Below are positions 1 through 10,430 of a DNA stretch of 64,000 nucleotides, in pieces; the first letter of the stretch is position 1, and each line of letters begins with the position of its first letter. The notes under the pieces were generated by a model that had not been told where the DNA came from, ran no database searches, and saw only the letters and a program-made list of their open reading frames with translations. The position numbers and the translations under genes are program-made. The DNA comes from Arboricoccus pini (lineage in GTDB: Bacteria; Pseudomonadota; Alphaproteobacteria; Geminicoccales; Geminicoccaceae): assembly GCF_900187945.1 (NCBI RefSeq), contig NZ_FYEH01000002.1, positions 248,001 through 312,000 on the forward strand, written 5' to 3'.

Positions 1-285
1 GTCCAAGTGGAAATGCAGGATGTCGAACTCGTGAGCGCGTCGATAGACCTGCTCGAAAAGATAGGCATGCGGTGCGTTCTGGTCGCCCACCTGCGAGAGA
101 CGCAGCGCCTGGGGCCACATGGGCTCGAGCTTGGCCTTGGTCTTCGAATCGGCACTGGCAAAAAGGGTGACATCGTGGCCCAGGGCCACCATCTCCTCGG
201 TCAGGAACGACACGACCCGCTCCGTTCCGCCATAGAATTTGGGCGGCACAGCCTCGTAGAGCGGGGCTATCTGAGCGATCTTCAT
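1..285 (-). CDS. Glycosyltransferase family 4, N-terminal part (cut by window edge)
   Basis: The first 95 residues of a protein that runs off the left edge. It opens MKIAQIAPLYEAVPPKFYGG-, followed by TERVV and a Rossmann-like stretch (LGHDVTLFASADS). This is the typical donor/acceptor cleft start of GT4 retaining glycosyltransferases, which move sugars from nucleotide-sugar donors to cell-surface glycans or small molecules. The ATG at 283-285 is the only good start for this frame. It is divergent from the ABC exporter at 637. The acceptor cannot be told from this fragment, and the C-terminal catalytic half is outside the window. Confidence 0.8.
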   Translation of the reverse strand, partial: MKIAQIAPLYEAVPPKFYGGTERVVSFLTEEMVALGHDVTLFASADSKTKAKLEPMWPQALRLSQVGDQNAPHAYLFEQVYRRAHEFDILHFHLD

Positions 286-636
286 CCGTTTGCGTTCCCT
301 TTGCGTGAGCGATCGTTGCCGGCTGGGCCCCATGTGCCGGACACCCTGCCATGGCGCAAGATATCCGCAACGTTTGAGGCGCGCGCTGGTTGCCAATACC
401 GGGCGCAAGGGGATCGGGCGCCGCACTTGGCGAAAAGAAGTGTACAAAAACCTATCGAGATCACACCTGGCGAAGACACCATGGTGACGGATGGATTGCG
501 AACCTGTAGCTAACAGGATCGATCTCAACGATGCGTTTTTGTGGTGGAGCCTTGGCTTGCCGATGATCGTTGGGTTCTGTGGTGAACCGGGTTCGGTTCC
601 ATCGCACGTCGTTGTTGATGAAGGAGCGACTCACGG
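286..636. other. Divergent intergenic region with a small palindrome
   Basis: About 350 bases between two divergent genes; no convincing coding sequence. A perfect 6-bp inverted repeat, GAACCG-GGTT-CGGTTC, lies at 584-599, about 37 bases before the ABC exporter start, and could be an operator. No strong sigma70 promoter was recognised by eye. Confidence 0.4.
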
Positions 637-2478
637 ATGATTGGCGGCGAGGACCGGCCCACCCAGGGTCGCCGGAGCGATGACCGCGCCGACGCAAGCG
701 GGACGGATCTAACCCAGTTCGCCGGCCATCCCCTGCGCTTCATGCTCCATTATGTTCGCCGGCGGCCACGGGCGCATTTCTTCGTCTTGCTCGCGGTCCT
801 GGCAGCGGTCGGCTGCTCGGTCGGCTCGCAATACGCCATCAAGACCCTGGTCGACGTGCTCTCGAGCCCGGATGCCAAGAGCCTGATCTGGTGGGCCTTC
901 GTCTTCCTGGCCCTCTTGATCGCCGCCGACAATCTGCTCTGGCGCGTGGCCGGATGGATCGGCGCATCGATGTTCCCGGCCGTGACCGGTGATCTTAGGC
1001 GCGATCTCTTTGACCACCTCACGGGGCACAGCCCCCGCTATTTTGCCGACCGCTTGCCCGGCACCCTGGCCAGTCGCATCACGGCCACCTCGAACGCGGT
1101 CTTCCAGGTCGAGAACATGTTCTGCTGGAACGTGCTGCCGCCCTGTGTGGCCGTGATCGGCGCCATCCTGATCCTCGTCTCCGTCAACCCGCTCATGGGC
1201 CTGGGCTTGGTGGCGATCTCGGCCGCCATGGCGTTCATCATCGCCCGCCTCGCCATCAAGGGCGGCGGCATGCATCACGAATTCGCCGCCAAGGCCGCGG
1301 CCGTCGATGGCGAACTCATTGACGTCATCGGCAACATGTCGCTGGTCCGCGCCTTCGGCGCGATCGGTCGTGAGCGCCGGCGTTTCAGCCAGACGGTCGA
1401 GATGGAGGTGGGCGCCCGCGAGCGCAGCCTCAAATACCTGGAAAAGCTTCGCCTTCTGCATGCGATCATGACGGCAGGCCTCACCGCCGTCGTCCTCGCC
1501 TGGTCGATCATTCTCTGGGAGGCCGGCAAGGTGACGACCGGCGACGTCGTCCTGACCTGCACGCTGGGCTTTACGATCATGCACGGCACGCGCGACCTTG
1601 CCGTGGCCCTGGTCGACGTCACGCAGCATGTGGCAAGGCTGGCCGAGGCGGTCACGACGCTGCTTGTCCCGCACGACCTGCCAGACCATCCAAAAGCCAC
1701 CGTTCTGGCCTCGAGGCGAGGCCAGGTGACGTTCGATCACGTCACCTTCAATTATCCGAACGGCGGCGAGGTCATGCGGGACTTCTGCCTCGACATCCCG
1801 GCCGGCCAGAAAGTGGGCCTGATCGGCCGCTCGGGTGCCGGCAAGTCGACGGTCATCGCCCTCCTACAGCGCTTCTACGATGTCGATGGTGGCCGAATCA
1901 TGATCGATGGCCAGGAGATCAAGCTGGCAACGCAGGAGAGCCTGCGCGCGACGATCGCCATCGTGCCGCAGGACGTTTCACTCTTTCAGCGCTCGATCAT
2001 GGAGAATATCCGCTACGGCCGACCGGACGCCAGCGACGAGGATGTCATGGAAGCGGCCCGTGCCGCCTCGGCCTTCAGCTTCATCGAAGGCCTGCAGGAC
2101 GGGTTCGATACAGAGGTCGGAGAGCGTGGCACGAAGCTGTCGGGCGGCCAGCGCCAGCGTATCGCCATCGCCCGGGCCTTCCTTAAGGATGCGCCGATCC
2201 TCATCCTCGACGAGGCGACCTCGGCCCTGGACAGCGAATCCGAGTCGCAGGTGCAAGAGGCCCTGGAGCGGCTGGTCAAGGGCCGCACCGTCATTGCCAT
2301 CGCCCACCGTCTCTCGACGCTGCGGAACTTCGATCGCATCGTCTCGATGGACAAGGGTCATGTAATCGAGGATGGCTCGCCGCTCGAGCTCATGCATCGT
2401 CCGGGCCTCTATCGCGAGCTACTCGATCTGCAGGCGGGACGCCAAGCAAACCCTAGTGACCCCCGCATTGCTGCATGA
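637..2478 (+). CDS. ABC exporter, fused permease and ATPase (MsbA/lipid-exporter type)
   Basis: A 613-residue half-transporter expected to act as a homodimer in the inner membrane. Residues about 30-330 carry the hydrophobic helices. The nucleotide-binding domain follows, with Walker A GRSGAGKST near residue 399, signature LSGGQRQR near 501 and Walker B ILILDEATSALD near 521, then the H-loop AHRLSTL. The ATG has a good ribosome binding site (AAGGAG). The N-terminal 25 residues are polar and rich in R and D. Substrate is unknown. The neighbouring glycosyltransferase suggests a lipid or glycan, but that is inference only. Confidence 0.88.
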   Translation: MIGGEDRPTQGRRSDDRADASGTDLTQFAGHPLRFMLHYVRRRPRAHFFVLLAVLAAVGCSVGSQYAIKTLVDVLSSPDAKSLIWWAFVFLALLIAADNLLWRVAGWIGASMFPAVTGDLRRDLFDHLTGHSPRYFADRLPGTLASRITATSNAVFQVENMFCWNVLPPCVAVIGAILILVSVNPLMGLGLVAISAAMAFIIARLAIKGGGMHHEFAAKAAAVDGELIDVIGNMSLVRAFGAIGRERRRFSQTVEMEVGARERSLKYLEKLRLLHAIMTAGLTAVVLAWSIILWEAGKVTTGDVVLTCTLGFTIMHGTRDLAVALVDVTQHVARLAEAVTTLLVPHDLPDHPKATVLASRRGQVTFDHVTFNYPNGGEVMRDFCLDIPAGQKVGLIGRSGAGKSTVIALLQRFYDVDGGRIMIDGQEIKLATQESLRATIAIVPQDVSLFQRSIMENIRYGRPDASDEDVMEAARAASAFSFIEGLQDGFDTEVGERGTKLSGGQRQRIAIARAFLKDAPILILDEATSALDSESESQVQEALERLVKGRTVIAIAHRLSTLRNFDRIVSMDKGHVIEDGSPLELMHRPGLYRELLDLQAGRQANPSDPRIAA

Positions 2479-2568
2479 CCGAGCGCATGCCGCTGCCCCG
2501 GCGCCCTCGCGGCGACCGGGCGATGACGGCTGGGCACACGGTCGCCCTTCTTTGGCCTGACCTACCGG

Positions 2569-4776
2569 CTAAAAGAAGCTCTGGGGGTCAATGTCGACGG
2601 TCAGCATGACCTTGGAGGAGAATTTCTGCGCGCCCAGCCAGCCGCGGAGATAGGCCTGCAGGTCGACCTCGGCCGACGCCTTGACGAGCAGGCGCTCGCG
2701 CCACCGACCGCGCAGGAGCGCTATCGGCGCCTGGGCCGGCCCCAAGACCCGGATGTCGGGATCAAAGGGTGCCGCCCGCGCCAGCTCACGCGCGGCCTTT
2801 TCCACCAGGGGTCGTTCGGGACCTGAAAGGATCAACGCGGCAAGGCGGCCCAAGGGCGGCATGCCCGCCTCCTGGCGCTCGGCCAGCTCGACTTGAAGGA
2901 AGCGGTCGCGGTCGCCAGACGCCAGCGCCTGGAGGACGGGATGGTCAGGGACATGGGTCTGGACGAGAACACGGCCGGCCCGGGCCTCGCGTCCGGCCCT
3001 GCCCGCCACTTGGTAAAGGAGCTGGAAGGTACGCTCCGAGGCGCGAAGGTCGCCGCCGGCCAGGCCCAGATCGGCATCGATGACACCCACGGTCAAGAGA
3101 TCGGGAAAATGATGGCCCTTGGCCACCATCTGCGTGCCGATCAGAATGTCCACTTCGCGGGCGGCCATGGCCGCCACCAGAGCCTCGGCGGCATTGGCCG
3201 TGCCGACGGTGTCGCTCGTCATGACGGCGATGCGGGCCTCGGGCAGCAGCTGGCGCACCTCCTCGGCGACCCGCTCGACGCCGGGGCCCGAAAGCGCCAG
3301 CGAATCCACCGTGCCGCAGGAAGGACAATGCGCCGGCTCGGGCATGCCATAGCCGCAATGATGACATTGCAGCCGCCGCCGCAGGCGGTGAGCCGTCAGC
3401 CAGGCCGAACAATTGGGGCAGCGGAAGCGGTGGCCGCAGGCGCGGCAGAGCGCCAAGGGCGCGTAGCCGCGACGATTGAGGAAAAGGAGCGACTGCCCAT
3501 CGCGCTCGAGCGTATCCTGGAGGGCCTGGCGCAAGCGGACTGAGAGAAAAGCGCCGCGCGGCGGTCGCTGGCGCCGCAGATCGATCAGTTCCAGGGCGGC
3601 CGCGGGCGCGGTACCGTGGCGGGCCGGCAGGTGCAGATGCCGCCAATTCGCCTCGGGCTCCACGTGGCCACCGAGACCGGCCGCAAGGATCGTCTCCAGC
3701 GAGGGCGTGGCGCTGGCCAGCACGATCGGGCATCCCTCGATCGCCGCCCGGCGGATCGCCATGTCGCGGGCGTGGTAGATGCCGCCCTCCTCCTGTTTGA
3801 AGCTCTGGTCGTGCTCCTCGTCGACGACGATGAGGCCGAGGTCGGTGAGGGGCAGGAACAAGGCCGAGCGGGCGCCGACGACGACCTTCGCCTGGCCGCG
3901 CGCGATCCAGCGCCAGCGATCGCGTCGCTGCGCCGAAGTCAGGCCCGAATGCCAGGCGACCGGCACCTCGCCGAAGCGGCGGACGAAACGCTCCAGCCAC
4001 TGCGCGCTCAGCGCGATCTCGGGCAGAAGCACCAGGACCTTGCGCCCGGCCCTGAGAGCGGCCGCCACCGCCTCGAAATAGACTTCCGTCTTGCCCGAGC
4101 CGGGCACGCCGTCCAGGAGCGCCACGCCGCTCTTGGCCTCGACCATCGCCACGAGCTCGGCCGCCGCTACCTCTTGCTGCGGATCCAGGGCCAAAGGCGG
4201 CCGCTCGGGGTCGGGCGACGCCGGCCCACCGTCGGTGTCGACCTCGACCGCTTGCAGGAGACCGTCCAGGGCCAGCTGGCGCAAGGCCGCCGCCGAGGCC
4301 TTGGCGCGCTTGCCGAGCTCGGCTGCCACGATCGGCGCCTCGCCCGGAACCTCGCCGACTGCCGCCAGGACGCGTGCTGTCACGATGCTGGGCTTGACGG
4401 GCATGGGCGCGGGACCACGCCGGTAGGCGAGCTTCAAGGGTGCGGGGGCCAGCGCACTCGTCGAGGCGATGGCGAGCCGCAATACCTGACCCAAGGGGGT
4501 CAGCGTGTGGTCCGCCACCGTCTGCATGAAAGCAAGGAGCGTCGGTGGCAAGGGCGGTGTGTCCAGCACCGTCTGGACGCTTTTAAGCCTGGCGGTAGCC
4601 ACCGGACGCGGGCTGCGCCTGGACCAGACGATGCCCAGCAACTCCCGCGGACCGAAAGGTACGACGACGAAGCTGCCAGGCGACGGCGCATCTCCGTTGG
4701 CGAGAAGATAGTCGTAGGGCTGATCGAGCGGCAAAGGCAGCAGGACCGGAACGATGACGGGTACCGGGAACGCCAT
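2569..4776 (-). CDS. priA: Primosomal protein N' (replication restart helicase PriA)
   Basis: PriA is a 3'-5' superfamily 2 helicase that reloads the replisome at repaired forks. The 735-residue protein has the N-terminal 3'-DNA-binding domain (LPLDQPYDYL, PFGPRELLGIVW), Walker A GVPGSGKTE, a DEEH box (VDEEHDQSFKQEEG) and the zinc-binding insert with eight cysteines beginning CRACGHRFRCPNC. The open frame extends further upstream, but the ATG at 4774-4776 is preceded by GGAGAGA and begins the family's normal N-terminus, so it was chosen. It is divergent from xerC. Confidence 0.95.
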   Translation of the reverse strand: MAFPVPVIVPVLLPLPLDQPYDYLLANGDAPSPGSFVVVPFGPRELLGIVWSRRSPRPVATARLKSVQTVLDTPPLPPTLLAFMQTVADHTLTPLGQVLRLAIASTSALAPAPLKLAYRRGPAPMPVKPSIVTARVLAAVGEVPGEAPIVAAELGKRAKASAAALRQLALDGLLQAVEVDTDGGPASPDPERPPLALDPQQEVAAAELVAMVEAKSGVALLDGVPGSGKTEVYFEAVAAALRAGRKVLVLLPEIALSAQWLERFVRRFGEVPVAWHSGLTSAQRRDRWRWIARGQAKVVVGARSALFLPLTDLGLIVVDEEHDQSFKQEEGGIYHARDMAIRRAAIEGCPIVLASATPSLETILAAGLGGHVEPEANWRHLHLPARHGTAPAAALELIDLRRQRPPRGAFLSVRLRQALQDTLERDGQSLLFLNRRGYAPLALCRACGHRFRCPNCSAWLTAHRLRRRLQCHHCGYGMPEPAHCPSCGTVDSLALSGPGVERVAEEVRQLLPEARIAVMTSDTVGTANAAEALVAAMAAREVDILIGTQMVAKGHHFPDLLTVGVIDADLGLAGGDLRASERTFQLLYQVAGRAGREARAGRVLVQTHVPDHPVLQALASGDRDRFLQVELAERQEAGMPPLGRLAALILSGPERPLVEKAARELARAAPFDPDIRVLGPAQAPIALLRGRWRERLLVKASAEVDLQAYLRGWLGAQKFSSKVMLTVDIDPQSFF

Positions 4777-4849
4777 TCTCTCTCCAGGCAATGACGTGCT
4801 GGCGATACCATGCGGGACCGGCCTTGACCTAGGGTATGCTGGCCGATCT

Positions 4850-4882
4850 TTGGCTGTGACCGCTCCCCATGCACACAGCCAA
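4850..4882. repeat. 9-bp inverted repeat between priA and xerC
   Basis: TTGGCTGTG at 4850-4858 and CACAGCCAA at 4874-4882 are perfectly complementary, with a 15-base loop. There is no T tract on either side, so it is not a normal terminator. It lies in the divergent priA/xerC promoter region and may be an operator or an mRNA leader hairpin. Confidence 0.45.
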
Positions 4883-5016
4883 GGCGCGCAAAGGGCGACC
4901 AAATCGCCACGCTCGTACCACCATCGCGCAACCCTGCCCGCCGTTCGCGCTTCCGTCGACCCCGACGATCCGCTAACCCTTCAGGAACCTCCTTGTCTTA
5001 ATGAGAGGAAATTCCT

Positions 5017-5955
5017 TTGCTGCTTTTGCATGCCGCCGACGATCTGGCCCAGCTGGCAAAGGCCTGGCTGGACAGCCTGCGGCATGAACGACGGCTCTCG
5101 CCCCGCACGCTCGCGGCCTACCAAAGTGACCTCGCCGATTTCGTCGGCTTCATGCAGGAGCATCTGGCCGAGGAGGTCAGCGTGGCGTCGCTGATGGCGT
5201 TGCGACCGGCCGATTTTCGCGCCTGGCTGGCAAAGCGGCACAATGAGGGGCTGGCCAAGAGCTCGACGGCGCGCTCGATGGCCGGCGTGCGCGGCTTCTT
5301 CGCCTGGATGGACAAGCGCCACGGGCTGCACAATCCCTCCTTGAAGGCAATCCGCACTGCCAGTTTCCGCCGGCCGCTGCCGCGGCCGCTCGCAGCCTCG
5401 CAGGCGATCGCGGTGACGGAGATGGCGGGCGATCTTGGCGCTACGGGCTGGATCGCCGATCGGGACCGGGCGGTCCTGGTCCTTCTCTATGGCGCGGGGT
5501 TGCGCATCGGCGAGGCGATCGGCCTCGATCGGCGGGCCGTGGGCGTCGATCCCACGGCCCTGGTCGAGCTCAGGGTCGTCGGCAAGGGGCAAAAGGAGCG
5601 CATCGTCCCGATCCTGCCGGTGATCGCCGCCGCGATCGCGCAATATCTTGCGAGCTGCCCCTTCGTCCTGCCGGCAGATGGCCCGCTTTTCGTCGGGGCT
5701 CGCGGCGGTCGCCTCCAGCCTTCCCTGGTGCAAGCCCAGATGCGCCGCCTGAGGCAGCATCTGGACCTGCCCGAGACGGCGACTCCGCATGCGCTTCGCC
5801 ATAGTTTCGCAACTCACCTGCTCAGTGCCGGCACGGATCTTCGCGCGATCCAGGAACTCCTAGGTCACAAGAGCCTGTCGACCACCCAGATCTATACGGC
5901 CGTCGACGGCAGCCGCCTGCAAGCGGTCTTCGCCAAGGCCCATCCACGCGCGTGA
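5017..5955 (+). CDS. xerC: Site-specific tyrosine recombinase XerC
   Basis: XerC works with XerD and FtsK to resolve chromosome dimers at dif. The 312-residue protein has the N-terminal SAM-like core-binding domain (residues about 10-105) and the catalytic domain with the expected residues: R163 (GAGLRIGE), K190 (VGKGQKERIVP), H258 and R261 (HALRHSFATHLL), H284 (LGHKSLS) and the nucleophile Y293 (TQIYT). The start is a TTG preceded by GAGAGGA; no in-frame ATG would give a full N-terminal domain. Its stop overlaps the start of the AsmA-like gene by 4 bp. XerD-type alternatives exist, but the motif context fits XerC best. Confidence 0.88.
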   Translation: MLLLHAADDLAQLAKAWLDSLRHERRLSPRTLAAYQSDLADFVGFMQEHLAEEVSVASLMALRPADFRAWLAKRHNEGLAKSSTARSMAGVRGFFAWMDKRHGLHNPSLKAIRTASFRRPLPRPLAASQAIAVTEMAGDLGATGWIADRDRAVLVLLYGAGLRIGEAIGLDRRAVGVDPTALVELRVVGKGQKERIVPILPVIAAAIAQYLASCPFVLPADGPLFVGARGGRLQPSLVQAQMRRLRQHLDLPETATPHALRHSFATHLLSAGTDLRAIQELLGHKSLSTTQIYTAVDGSRLQAVFAKAHPRA

Positions 5956-8873
5956 GAACGTTCCTCTGGTGCCTCGGCCTGCTTCTTGGCCTCGCCGCCT
6001 GCGGGATCGCGGCCCTGCCTCTGGTGATCGACAAGGACGCCATCCGCGATATCGTGCAAGCGCGGGTCCAGGCACGCTTTGGCCAGGACCTGACCATCGA
6101 GCATGGCCTGTCCTTGCGCCTCCTGCCGACGCCTGTCCTCTCGCTGCATGACGTGCGCTGGACAACGACGCTGGAATCGGGCGCGCCGATCGAGCTCGAG
6201 GCACCGCGCGTCGACCTGCATCTCTCGCTTCTGCCCTTGCTGCAGGGCCGCATCGGCATCGAACGACTGACCGTGCAGCGGCCGGATCTCGAGCTCGGCC
6301 AATTGGCGCCGCTCGACCTGCTGCGCTCGCTTGCCGACACGATTGCCAGGACAGACGATGTCGACCGCGTGACGATCGAGGATGGGCAGATCCGGGCACC
6401 CCTGGCCCTCAATGTCGGCGACGTGCCCGGCAACAACGAGGCGCAAAGCGAGAATGCCGATCTGGCCGAACGCCAATTCCTCTTGGATTCGATCGTTGGC
6501 GATTTGTGGCTGGACCGGGCCACAGGTGCGATCGAGGCCAGGATGAGCGGGGCGCTGGCGGGGCAGCAACTGGATGCCGAGGTTTCGAGCGTGCTACGCG
6601 TCGCCCCCGGCGTTCCCATACCCTTTCGCGGCCGGCTGCGGGCGTCGGGTGACCGCCTCGACATGCGATTTAGCGGCAGCGCCACGGCGCAGCCGTCGGG
6701 CCTCGGCGCCGAGCTCGACCTGGATGGGAGAGCCCCGGACCTTGCGGCTCTCGTCGTCTTGCTAGAGCCGCTCCTGGACGACTCCTGGGCTGCCGCCGAC
6801 TTCCCGACCGTAGATACGCGCCTGAAGGCGCATTTCTCCATGGACCCAGCGGGCTGGCGCCTGAGTGACATGGCCTTGGCCCTGGCTGGCACCAGCATGA
6901 CGGGCAGTCTAGGTCGCGCCTGGAGCGATGGCGGACTTTCGGTCGATCTCGAGGCGGCACGACCGGACTTGGCTGCTGGCGCGCCCTTGCGGCACATTCA
7001 GGCGGGGCCGATTGGCCGGGCATTGGCCGCGATACCGGCACAAGGCACCTTGCGCGTGACCGACCTTGCCTGGGGTGGCCAGACCCTGCGCGAAGTCAAG
7101 ACGGGCTTTGCCTGGACGCCCAATGGCACGCTGACGCTGGAGGGCATGAGCGCAACGCTGCCTGGCAATAGCCGGTTGGACCTCGCCGGCACGTTGAAGG
7201 ATCGCCAACTGCAAGGGCGGGTGACTTTGGCCACGGCGGATCTGCCTGCACTTTTGGACTGGCAGGGACTGAAGCTGCCGGGGCTGCCAGAGGGTCGGCT
7301 GCGCATTGCCTCCATCGAAGGCGCCATTGAGGCGGACTCCGAGCACGCCGTCGTCGAGGGCGCGCGCCTGCGGCTGGATGCCGCCCAGGGCAGCGGTCGG
7401 CTCGAATGGCGATTTGGTCAGCCGGGCACGCTCAACCTGCAGGCCGCACTCGACCGGCTGGATTTCGCCTTCTATCGGTCCCTCCTGCAATCAGCACCGG
7501 CCGGCTTCGGCCTCGACCTTTCGATCGACCGAGCAAGCCTGGATTCAATCGGCCTCGGCCGGGTCCACCTGGTGATCGACGGGATCAAGGGACAGCAGGA
7601 GCTTAGCGCGCTGACGATCGAGGACGCGGCCGGACTGCATCTTGCCATCGGCACGCCGGAGGCGGATGGCGCCCAGGCGGTCAGCCTGGCGGTCGACCGG
7701 CCTGCCCGCCTGGCCGCTGCCTTCGGCCGGGACCGGCTGGCGGACCTCCTGGTACGCGCCAGCGCCCTCGCCTTTCGTGGCTCGCTTCGTCAGGATGGCG
7801 GGGCGATTCGCCTGACGCTTGCGGGTGGACAAAGCTCTAGCGGTCCTGCCGGCTGGCAGGCAGATATCTCCGCCGAGGCGGATGCCCTGGCCGATCTTGG
7901 GCGTGCGCGACTGAACCTGGCGCTTCGTGCCCCTACGGCGGCAATCCTGCTGGACGAGTTCGGCGCGCCTGTCGCAGCACTCGGGCCAGGCAATGTGCTG
8001 GCGACGGCGCCGCTGGAGGCCAATCTCGCTGTGACTCCGTCCGAGACCGGTTCAGGCCGGAGCCTGGAGACGTCGCTGACCCTTGGGCCGATGACCGAAC
8101 CGACCCGTCTTGTCAGCCATGCGCCGCTCAGGCTCGAGGAAGACGACCAAGGGCGCCTGACCGTCACCGGCGGCCTCGATCTTGTCGACCTGGGTCCGGC
8201 GGGACCGCAGATGCTGCGGCTGGCGGCGGCATCGACGTCCCTGCCGACCGGCCCGGCCGCAGCATGGCTGGGAAGCTGGCCGACCAGCACCTTGACGGTC
8301 GATTGGGAGGACCTGCCTGTGCTGGCGCTCGGTCTCGACGGCGTCGCCAGCATCAAGACGCTGCGGCTTGGCCCCGAGGGGCTGGCGATCGAGGGCATGG
8401 ACGTGCCGCTCATGGAGGGTCGCCTGGGCGGCGGTTTCCAGGTGACGCCGGACGACGGTGCCGGACTTGCGCTCGCGGCCGATCTGCGGCTTCGCGCCGT
8501 CGAGGCACGCTCGCTTCTGGCCTCGGCCGACCTGACGGAGGCCCTTGCCGGCCGCATCGACCTCGACATGAGCCTCAAGGCAAAAGGCCCGACGCTGGCA
8601 GCCCTCGTCGCCAGTACCGAGGGCAAGGGGCACGTGGACGGCGTGGATGGCACGCTCCTCCTGGGTCCGGAGGCACCCGTTTCCTATGGCGGGCTCGTCG
8701 GCGGCATCCTGCTCAACCGGGGCATTCTCAGCCTGCAGGAAGGCGGCCTGGCGCTGGGCGGGGAACCGCCTTTGCCGCTCTCGGCCCGAATCGACCTGCC
8801 GGCCTGGCTCCTCGATCTGAAGCTGGGAGATCGCGAGGTGAGCGGAACGCCCAGGAGCGCCTACCTGCAATAG
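5952..8873 (+). CDS. AsmA-family envelope protein
   Basis: A 973-residue protein with one N-terminal membrane anchor (residues about 3-25, LWCLGLLLGLAACGIAALPLV). A long beta-rich periplasmic region follows that starts with the AsmA-type signature region (RFGQDLTIEHGLSLRLLPTPVLSLHDV). The C-terminal part contains the AsmA_2-like stretch (AGRIDLDMSLKAKGPTLAAL, VDGTLLLG). AsmA-like proteins are thought to move or organise phospholipids between the membranes. The GTG start overlaps the xerC stop by 4 bp, indicating translational coupling. It ends 14 bases from the convergent fumC. Confidence 0.8.
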   Translation: MRTFLWCLGLLLGLAACGIAALPLVIDKDAIRDIVQARVQARFGQDLTIEHGLSLRLLPTPVLSLHDVRWTTTLESGAPIELEAPRVDLHLSLLPLLQGRIGIERLTVQRPDLELGQLAPLDLLRSLADTIARTDDVDRVTIEDGQIRAPLALNVGDVPGNNEAQSENADLAERQFLLDSIVGDLWLDRATGAIEARMSGALAGQQLDAEVSSVLRVAPGVPIPFRGRLRASGDRLDMRFSGSATAQPSGLGAELDLDGRAPDLAALVVLLEPLLDDSWAAADFPTVDTRLKAHFSMDPAGWRLSDMALALAGTSMTGSLGRAWSDGGLSVDLEAARPDLAAGAPLRHIQAGPIGRALAAIPAQGTLRVTDLAWGGQTLREVKTGFAWTPNGTLTLEGMSATLPGNSRLDLAGTLKDRQLQGRVTLATADLPALLDWQGLKLPGLPEGRLRIASIEGAIEADSEHAVVEGARLRLDAAQGSGRLEWRFGQPGTLNLQAALDRLDFAFYRSLLQSAPAGFGLDLSIDRASLDSIGLGRVHLVIDGIKGQQELSALTIEDAAGLHLAIGTPEADGAQAVSLAVDRPARLAAAFGRDRLADLLVRASALAFRGSLRQDGGAIRLTLAGGQSSSGPAGWQADISAEADALADLGRARLNLALRAPTAAILLDEFGAPVAALGPGNVLATAPLEANLAVTPSETGSGRSLETSLTLGPMTEPTRLVSHAPLRLEEDDQGRLTVTGGLDLVDLGPAGPQMLRLAAASTSLPTGPAAAWLGSWPTSTLTVDWEDLPVLALGLDGVASIKTLRLGPEGLAIEGMDVPLMEGRLGGGFQVTPDDGAGLALAADLRLRAVEARSLLASADLTEALAGRIDLDMSLKAKGPTLAALVASTEGKGHVDGVDGTLLLGPEAPVSYGGLVGGILLNRGILSLQEGGLALGGEPPLPLSARIDLPAWLLDLKLGDREVSGTPRSAYLQ

Positions 8874-8887
8874 GCGCTCCCGCGGAT

Positions 8888-10294
8888 TCAGTCGGAGGGG
8901 CCCAGCATCTTTTCCGGCCGCACCCATTCCTTGAACTCCTCGGCCGTCAAAAGGCCCAGCGCCATGGCGGCCGCCTGGAGGGTCGTCCCCTCTTTATGCG
9001 CCTTCTTGGCGACCTTGGCGGCATTGTCATAGCCGATCTTGGGATTAAGCGCGGTCACCAGCATGAGGCTCTCATGCAGCAATTTCTCGATCCGCTCCCT
9101 GTCCGCTTCGATCCCGCTGACGCAGTTCTCGACGAAGCTCCGGCAGCCATCGGCGATCAGGCGAATGGAGTGGAGGACGTTGTGGATGATGACCGGCTTG
9201 AAGACGTTAAGCTCGAAATGGCCGTTGGCGCCGGCCACCGTCACGGCCACATGGTTGCCCATGACCTGGGCTGCGAGCATCGTCAGGGCCTCGCACTGGG
9301 TCGGGTTGACCTTGCCCGGCATGATCGAGGAGCCGGGCTCGTTCTCCGGCAGCTTCAATTCGCCAAGGCCGCATCGCGGCCCGGAGCCCAAAAAGCGGAT
9401 GTCGTTGGCGACCTTCATGAGTGAGGCCGCGATGGTATTGAGAGCACCGGAGAGCTGGACCAGCGCGTCGTTGGCGGCCAGTGCCTCGAACTTGTTGGGA
9501 GCCGTGACGAAGGCCAGGCCCGTCAGGGCCTCCATCTCGGCGGCGAACGCCTCGGCGAAGCCCTTCTTGGCGTTGAGGCCGGTGCCGACCGCCGTGCCGC
9601 CCTGTGCTAGCTGCAGGATGCGCGGCATCGCCGCCTCGACCCGTTCGATTCCGTAGGCCAGCTGGGTGGCATAGCCGCTGAACTCATCGCCGAGAGTCAG
9701 GGGCGTCGCATCCTGCGTGTGGGTCCGGCCGATCTTGATGATGGACGCGAACTCGGCGGCCTTGGCCTCCAGCGCGTCCTTCAGTTCCTGCAAGGCCGGG
9801 ATGAGATTGGTCGCCACCTCCTGGGCGGCGGCCACGTGCATGGCGGTCGGGAAGGTGTCGTTGGAGGACTGGCCGCGATTGACGTGGTCGTTGGGATGAA
9901 CCGGCGTCTTGCTGCCTCGCGGCGCGCCCAAAAGCTCGTTCGCCCGGTTGGCGATGACCTCGTTGGCGTTCATGTTGGTCTGTGTGCCGGAGCCTGTCTG
10001 CCAGACCACCAGTGGGAAGTGCTCGTCGAGTTCGCCGTCGGCCACCTGACGGGCGGCGGTCTCGATCGCCTCACCGACCTTCGCATCGAGTTGGCCAGTC
10101 CGGACATTGACGCGCGCCGCCGCCAGCTTCACGAGGCCCAGTGCATGGACCAGCGGTAGAGGCATCCGGTCGCCGCCGATCTTGAAGTTCTGCAAGGAGC
10201 GCTGCGTCTGCGCGCCCCAATAGCGTGACGCCTCGACCTCGATCGGACCGAACGTGTCGGTCTCGGTGCGCGTCTCCGCGGGCTTCTCGCTCAT
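8888..10294 (-). CDS. fumC: Class II fumarate hydratase
   Basis: FumC interconverts fumarate and malate in the TCA cycle as an oxygen-stable homotetramer. The 468-residue protein contains the superfamily signature [10 protein letters not shown], the [15 protein letters not shown] segment and the [14 protein letters not shown] active-site region. The open frame continues upstream, but the ATG at 10292-10294 begins the normal N-terminus ([20 protein letters not shown]) and was preferred. It lies downstream of sspB on the same strand, with a 136-base gap. Confidence 0.95.
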   Translation of the reverse strand: MSEKPAETRTETDTFGPIEVEASRYWGAQTQRSLQNFKIGGDRMPLPLVHALGLVKLAAARVNVRTGQLDAKVGEAIETAARQVADGELDEHFPLVVWQTGSGTQTNMNANEVIANRANELLGAPRGSKTPVHPNDHVNRGQSSNDTFPTAMHVAAAQEVATNLIPALQELKDALEAKAAEFASIIKIGRTHTQDATPLTLGDEFSGYATQLAYGIERVEAAMPRILQLAQGGTAVGTGLNAKKGFAEAFAAEMEALTGLAFVTAPNKFEALAANDALVQLSGALNTIAASLMKVANDIRFLGSGPRCGLGELKLPENEPGSSIMPGKVNPTQCEALTMLAAQVMGNHVAVTVAGANGHFELNVFKPVIIHNVLHSIRLIADGCRSFVENCVSGIEADRERIEKLLHESLMLVTALNPKIGYDNAAKVAKKAHKEGTTLQAAAMALGLLTAEEFKEWVRPEKMLGPSD

Positions 10295-10430
10295 CGCCTC
10301 TCTCCGCTTCGCCTCAAGCGCGGGCTCACCCCGCTGGCTGCGGACAAATGACGCATGCGGAAGGCTTGTCAATCGCCCCAGGCGATGATCGGGCGCCCAC
10401 CTGGGGCATGCCGCCCCCCGAGCGAGCCGA

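Noticed and set aside
1-513. A plus-strand frame overlapping the GT4 gene and the following intergenic DNA
   Set aside because: It is antisense to the recognisable glycosyltransferase N-terminus and has no good start site.
3616-4794. A 392-codon plus-strand frame opposite priA
   Set aside because: Composition is a mirror of priA and no domain is seen.
4850-4882. A terminator between priA and xerC
   Set aside because: The repeat is perfect, but no T tract follows on either strand and the genes diverge from it.
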